In this document: piece by piece, positions 60,276 to 64,000 of the stretch | Numbering within the stretch: the first letter of the stretch is position 1 | Layout of the letters: each line of letters begins with the position of its first letter | Assembly: GCA_002688035.1 (NCBI GenBank) | Contig: NZBU01000002.1 | Span: forward strand, 24,120 to 88,119 | DNA from: Candidatus Iainarchaeum sp. | Lineage (GTDB): Archaea; Iainarchaeota; Iainarchaeia; Iainarchaeales; GCA-2688035 | Length of the DNA stretch: 64,000 nucleotides | Direction of reading: 5' to 3' | Notes under the pieces: model-generated | Databases searched by the model: none | Seen by the model: the letters and a program-made list of their open reading frames with translations, nothing else | Told to the model about the DNA's origin: nothing | Made by a program: the position numbers and the translations under genes

Positions 60276-60971
60276 ATGTCGCTTGAGCGAATCGCATTTA
60301 TTCCTGATGGTAATAGGCGTTATGCAAGAAAAGTCGGAATATCCTATGCAAAGGCCTACCAAATGGGTACAAGAAAGGCTTGGGATGTAATCGACTGGAT
60401 GTGCGAGTACCCCAAAATAAAGGCGGGAACATTCTACACTCTTTCCCTGGAAAACCTTTCTCGAAGCAAGCTTGAGCTAAAGGTCCTAATGAAAATTTTT
60501 GAACGAGAACTTGACAAGGTAAAAACCAAGAAGGTTTTTGAGGAACAGGGAATCAAACTGCGTTTCCTAGGTAGACTTGGAGCGCTCCCAAATGGAATCC
60601 AAAAGAAGATAAAGGAAGTAGAGGATTACACTTCCGAATTTGACGAGAAAGAAGTTAACCTTGCGCTAGGATACAATGGGAGAGCGGAAATAGTTGACGC
60701 GGCCAAAAAGTTTGCAGAAGAATGCAAGAAAGGAGAAACAACTCTGGATAATTTGGATGAAACTTCTTTTGGAGAATACCTTTACAGCAGCAATTCTCCC
60801 GACCTTATCGTACGAACTAGTGGCACGCAGAGACTCTCAGGCTTCCTAACATACCAGAGTGCTTACTCTGAATTCCACTTCACTCAAAAGTACTGGCCCG
60901 AGTTCGAACAGCAGGACTTGGATACCGCGGTGCATGAGTTTGATGCAAGAGAAAGGCGCTTTGGCAAATAG
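60276..60971 (+). CDS. uppS: cis-Prenyltransferase (polyprenyl diphosphate synthase)
   Basis: 231 residues. FIPDGNRRYARK near the start (catalytic Asp), GTFYTLSLENLSRSK, LALGYNGRAEIVDA, and DLIVRTSGTQRLSGFL with FHFTQKYWPEF are typical. It makes the long polyprenyl chain used as glycan carrier. Thus it supplies the carrier for the glycan genes in the first 48 kb. TTTATATAG lies about 50 bases ahead of the ATG. Confidence 0.92.
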   Translation: MSLERIAFIPDGNRRYARKVGISYAKAYQMGTRKAWDVIDWMCEYPKIKAGTFYTLSLENLSRSKLELKVLMKIFERELDKVKTKKVFEEQGIKLRFLGRLGALPNGIQKKIKEVEDYTSEFDEKEVNLALGYNGRAEIVDAAKKFAEECKKGETTLDNLDETSFGEYLYSSNSPDLIVRTSGTQRLSGFLTYQSAYSEFHFTQKYWPEFEQQDLDTAVHEFDARERRFGK

Positions 60972-60980
60972 GTGCTAAAA

Positions 60981-61430
60981 ATGAGTATTTCTCCAGCCGC
61001 TGCAAGAGCTATTAAAGCTAGGTTGGCAAAAATGAAGGCGCAGCAAACTGCTGTGAAACGACTGCCGAGCCGAAACACCTTAGAAGCCGGAATCGAAGCG
61101 CAGAAACAGAAGGCAAGGCAATTTATGAAGAATTATCTGCAAGTCCCCCGCGGCGGCAAAAGGAAAAGAGAGGCACAGGCCGTAAAACGCATTAGAATTG
61201 CCCAGAAAAAATTGCTCGCAGCACAACAACAACTTCAAACTGCAAAAACCGCGGCTGAAAAAAATTCTGCAAGAGGAGAGATAAGGGCACAGAAAAAGGA
61301 ACTTGTTTTCTACTATGGAATCGGATTGGTTATGGTGGCGGAGGCCCCAAGAGAGTGGCGCAGGCTTGTGAAAGAAACCGGGCTGGGCAACAAAATATTG
61401 GAAGAAGTGAGGACACAAATCTTTTCCTAA
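60981..61430 (+). CDS. Hypothetical basic helical protein
   Basis: 149 residues, rich in Ala, Lys, Arg and Gln with a helical first two-thirds (AAARAIKARLAKMKAQQ, IAQKKLLAAQQQLQTAKTAAEKN). No family recognised. It follows uppS by 10 bases with AGGTG ahead of the ATG; GTG 60972 is the alternative start. Confidence 0.55.
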   Translation: MSISPAAARAIKARLAKMKAQQTAVKRLPSRNTLEAGIEAQKQKARQFMKNYLQVPRGGKRKREAQAVKRIRIAQKKLLAAQQQLQTAKTAAEKNSARGEIRAQKKELVFYYGIGLVMVAEAPREWRRLVKETGLGNKILEEVRTQIFS

Positions 61431-61479
61431 TTTCTTAAACAGAAAACTTAAAATCATTTGCAAAGCAATTTCTTAATAT

Positions 61480-61552
61480 AGCCCCGTAGTCTAGTGGCCA
61501 AGGATGCCGGGTTCTGGACCCGGTGACAGGAGTTCGAATCTCCTCGGGGCTA
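61480..61552 (+). tRNA. tRNA-Gln (CTG)
   Basis: 73 bases fold as a cloverleaf: acceptor stem AGCCCCG with CGGGGCT, anticodon stem CCGGG/CCCGG around loop TTCTGGA, and T arm AGGAG-TTCGAAT-CTCCT, discriminator A. The anticodon is CTG, reading CAG. No CCA is encoded and no intron is seen. Confidence 0.95.
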
Positions 61553-61556
61553 TTCC

Positions 61557-61563
61557 TTTTTTT
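61557..61563 (+). terminator. T-rich terminator after tRNA-Gln
   Basis: A run of seven Ts directly after the tRNA fits archaeal termination. The opposing ATPase gene ends inside it. Confidence 0.5.
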
Positions 61564-64000
61564 AATCAATTTCATCCGGAGTAATTGAAACAATGTACTT
61601 TGTTATCACTCTGGAAATCATCCATGCAATTGCGAGGAATCCTAGAAGCACACCCCATAGTCCGATTGGAATTTGGGCAAATGGTGTTACATTGAGGAAG
61701 GTTGCAAGAGGCTGGTTCAATACAAGGAACTGTAATACTAGTGAGAAGCCTACTGCGGCAGCCAGCCACTTGTTTGAGAATAAGCCAAGCTTTTCTTGGG
61801 AGCGAATTACCGCAATCCTGACAAACTCGAAGAGGATGAGGGAAGTGAAAACCATTGTTTGTGCGAGAACAATGCCACCCTGCCTTAGTGCAATAAAGAA
61901 CATTGCAACAGTTAAAATTGTTAGGAGAAAACCGATTGCAACAATCATATAGACAAGCCTTGTGTTTATTACCCCTTCCCCTCGCTTACGAGGCTTTTGT
62001 TTCATCACATCGGGGAGAGGGGGATCCACTCCAAGGGCAAGTGCGGGAAAACCATCAGTCATTAGGTTAATCCAAAGCAGTTGCACTGCCGCAATTGGGA
62101 GGAATCCTGCAAGGCTAACGAAAAACACCACGAAGACCTCGGCAAAATTGGAGGTGAGAAGATAGTTCACAAACTTCCTAATATTGGTGAAAATTGTTCG
62201 ACCCTCTGCAATGGCCTCCTGAATAGTAGTAAAGTTATCGTCAAGCAAAATCATGTCAGAGGTTTCCCTTGCAACATCTGTTCCCCTAGAACCCATTGCT
62301 ATTCCAACGTCAGCACTCTTGAGTGCAGGAGCATCGTTTACCCCATCCCCTGTCATTGCAACAATATGCCCATTGTCTTTGAGTGCTGCAAGAACCCTTT
62401 GCTTGTGAACAGGGGAAACCCTTGCAAATACATCGGTTTTTGTAACCAATTCCCGCAAGGCAAAGTTGTCCATTGAATCAAGCTCTGAGCCCAAGCAAGC
62501 GCGATTTCCAATACCAACCTGCGAAGCAATAGCCTTTGCAGTATCAAGATTATCCCCTGTAAGCATTACAACTCGGATTCCCGCAGTCTTACAAGTTGAA
62601 ATACTTGCTTTCACTTCTTTTCGCGGGGGATCAATCATTGCCTGCAAGCCAAGGAAAACCAGGTCCTTCTCAAGGCCTGACTTCTTATGGTCTTTTTTAA
62701 CATCCTTAAATGCAAAACCTAGTACGCGAAGAGCGCTCCCGGCAAACTTTTGGTTTGCAACAAGAATCTGCTTTCTCTTTGCATCAGTAAGCTTGACAAT
62801 TTTTCCGTTCTCAAAAATTTTAGTGCAATCCTGCAGCACTACCTCTGGCGCACCCTTCATGAAAGCAATTAGTTTACCCTGGCTTTTGTGCAGGGTAGTC
62901 ATCTTCTTGCGCTCGCTTGAAAAAGGAATCTCATCAACAGGCTCATAAGTACTACGCAACCTTTGCTCTCCCAAACCTGCTTTCCTTGCTGAAACAACCA
63001 GTGCTATTTCCGTTGGATCCCCAACAAAATTTGTTTCTTCACCCATCGTGGAAATTTCAGTGTCATTACAAAGAGCACCGCATTTTAGGAGCAATGAGAT
63101 CTCTTTTGGGTCAATCGGAATCTTCCCAAGCTTGAACTCCCCGCTTAACTCATAACCACCTCCTTCAACATCAATTACATTGCCGTTTGCAAAAATCTTT
63201 TTCACAGTCATCCTATTCTCTGTGAGCGTTCCGGTTTTGTCAGTGCAAATAACATCAACACTTCCAAGACTTTCAACTACAGCGAGTTTTCTAACAAGAC
63301 TTTTCTTTGCAAGCATCTTTTTGGTTCCAAAGGCAAGGCTTAGTGTAACTATTGCCGGCAAGCCCTCTGGAATTGCCGCTACCGCCAGCGAGATGGCTGT
63401 CAGGAAAATTGTCACAAGGTCTGAGACTTGCGCCAAATACTGGACGATCGCAATGAAAACGATTATACCAAGAACGGCCAAACCAAGCTTTTTGCCAAGG
63501 TGATCAAGCTCTATTTGGAACGGAGTCATCTTTGGCGGAACCTGTTGTATGCTCTCAGCAATCCTACCTAGTTCTGTATCCAATCCTGTTCCAACGACCA
63601 TTGCAACTGCCTTCCCCCTTGAAACAACAGTGTTCTTGAACACCATGTCCATTTTCTCGTGCAAAGCCGCTTTTGCCAGAACCGCTTTAACTTGCTTTGA
63701 AACAGGACTGCTCTCCCCTGTGAGCAGGGATTCGTCAACTCTTAGATTGTTCTCGCTTATCAGACGCGCATCTGCCCCAACCTTATCCCCGGCCTCAAGT
63801 AAGATTATGTCCCCTGGAACTAGCTCTGCGGCATCAATTACACCTTTTTGGCCTCCCCTTCTTACTCTAACTTTTTCAGGACTCAGCTTTTTGAGTGCGT
63901 CAATACTCTTCTCAGCATTATACTCTTGCATAAAGCCAAAGATTCCGTTTGCAAAAACAATGAAGAGAATTAATATTGAGTCAGTGAGATGTGGCTCTTG
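61562..64000 (-). CDS. Cation-transporting P-type ATPase (P2-type, 5' end cut by window edge)
   Basis: About 812 residues are visible; the frame runs open past 64000 through a membrane segment (DSILILFIVFANGIFGF), so the track start at MQEYNAE is internal. Present are the actuator TGES region (LLTGESSPVSK), PEGLPAIVTLSLA, the phosphorylated Asp in CTDKTGTLTENRM, KGAPE, MLTGDN and TGDGVNDAPALK, then C-terminal membrane helices. P2A/PMA-type pumps carry Ca2+ or other cations. The N-terminal cation-ATPase domain lies outside the window. Confidence 0.92.
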   Translation of the reverse strand, partial: QEPHLTDSILILFIVFANGIFGFMQEYNAEKSIDALKKLSPEKVRVRRGGQKGVIDAAELVPGDIILLEAGDKVGADARLISENNLRVDESLLTGESSPVSKQVKAVLAKAALHEKMDMVFKNTVVSRGKAVAMVVGTGLDTELGRIAESIQQVPPKMTPFQIELDHLGKKLGLAVLGIIVFIAIVQYLAQVSDLVTIFLTAISLAVAAIPEGLPAIVTLSLAFGTKKMLAKKSLVRKLAVVESLGSVDVICTDKTGTLTENRMTVKKIFANGNVIDVEGGGYELSGEFKLGKIPIDPKEISLLLKCGALCNDTEISTMGEETNFVGDPTEIALVVSARKAGLGEQRLRSTYEPVDEIPFSSERKKMTTLHKSQGKLIAFMKGAPEVVLQDCTKIFENGKIVKLTDAKRKQILVANQKFAGSALRVLGFAFKDVKKDHKKSGLEKDLVFLGLQAMIDPPRKEVKASISTCKTAGIRVVMLTGDNLDTAKAIASQVGIGNRACLGSELDSMDNFALRELVTKTDVFARVSPVHKQRVLAALKDNGHIVAMTGDGVNDAPALKSADVGIAMGSRGTDVARETSDMILLDDNFTTIQEAIAEGRTIFTNIRKFVNYLLTSNFAEVFVVFFVSLAGFLPIAAVQLLWINLMTDGFPALALGVDPPLPDVMKQKPRKRGEGVINTRLVYMIVAIGFLLTILTVAMFFIALRQGGIVLAQTMVFTSLILFEFVRIAVIRSQEKLGLFSNKWLAAAVGFSLVLQFLVLNQPLATFLNVTPFAQIPIGLWGVLLGFLAIAWMISRVITKYIVSITPDEID

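Noticed and set aside
1-64000. CRISPR array, insertion sequence or rRNA genes
   Set aside because: I saw no regularly spaced repeats, no transposase and no rRNA-like sequence; only short local repeats were found.

Overview
The window is part of an archaeal chromosome. The evidence is a geranylgeranyl reductase for archaeol-type lipids, an archaeal-style cis-prenyltransferase (DGNRRYA motif), an MTA phosphorylase, AT-rich TATA boxes about 25-30 nt before many first genes of operons, and frequent GGTGAT Shine-Dalgarno sites. Genes are dense, often overlap by 4 bases (ATGA, GTGA), and use ATG, GTG and TTG starts. The lineage cannot be fixed from sequence alone; the compact, AT-rich style would fit an uncultured archaeon, possibly DPANN.

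Bases 1-48100 are one large surface-glycan locus. On the plus strand (1063-15298) lies a tightly coupled operon: a cytosolic alkaline-phosphatase-superfamily (AP) enzyme, a CE4 deacetylase-like protein, glycosyltransferases, an acyltransferase, WecB, and a complete-looking pseudaminic acid pathway (PseB, PseC, PseI, PseF, PseG). A sugar N-formyltransferase sits where the acetyltransferase PseH would be expected. A Fic protein, two flippases, a GT-C enzyme and a polyprenyl-P-sugar synthase follow. Then come more AP enzymes, a ribbon-helix-helix (RHH) protein, and ATP sulfurylase (CysD, CysN). The opposite-strand operon (46357 down to 34106) makes UDP-glucose dehydrogenase, a glucuronokinase-like GHMP kinase, a nucleotidyltransferase, UDP-xylose synthase, a split AglD-like pair, a GT-C enzyme, WecC, and an ATP-grasp/SDR/HAD trio. 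It faces a gene for an RHH-nucleotidyltransferase fusion that may sense sugar nucleotides.

Four B12-binding radical SAM enzymes are scattered in this locus. Three of them sit directly beside an AP enzyme. Two AP enzymes, the RHH protein and CysD end in a similar RLxxLGY tail. These are the best candidates for an undescribed system: APS production, Thr-nucleophile AP enzymes and radical SAM chemistry acting on a surface glycan or its lipid carrier.

Bases 48100-64000 are more ordinary. They hold a kinase-like gene broken by an in-frame TAG, a sugar nucleotidyltransferase, an adenine/MTA salvage operon (APRT, PfkB kinase, MTAP), a free-standing LAGLIDADG protein, a large Ig-like surface protein, a RelE-type toxin-antitoxin pair with a perfect palindromic operator, geranylgeranyl reductase, a candidate small RNA, CYTH and DUF192 proteins, cis-prenyltransferase, tRNA-Gln(CTG), and a P-type ATPase cut by the right edge. 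The left edge cuts a radical SAM gene that the ORF track missed.
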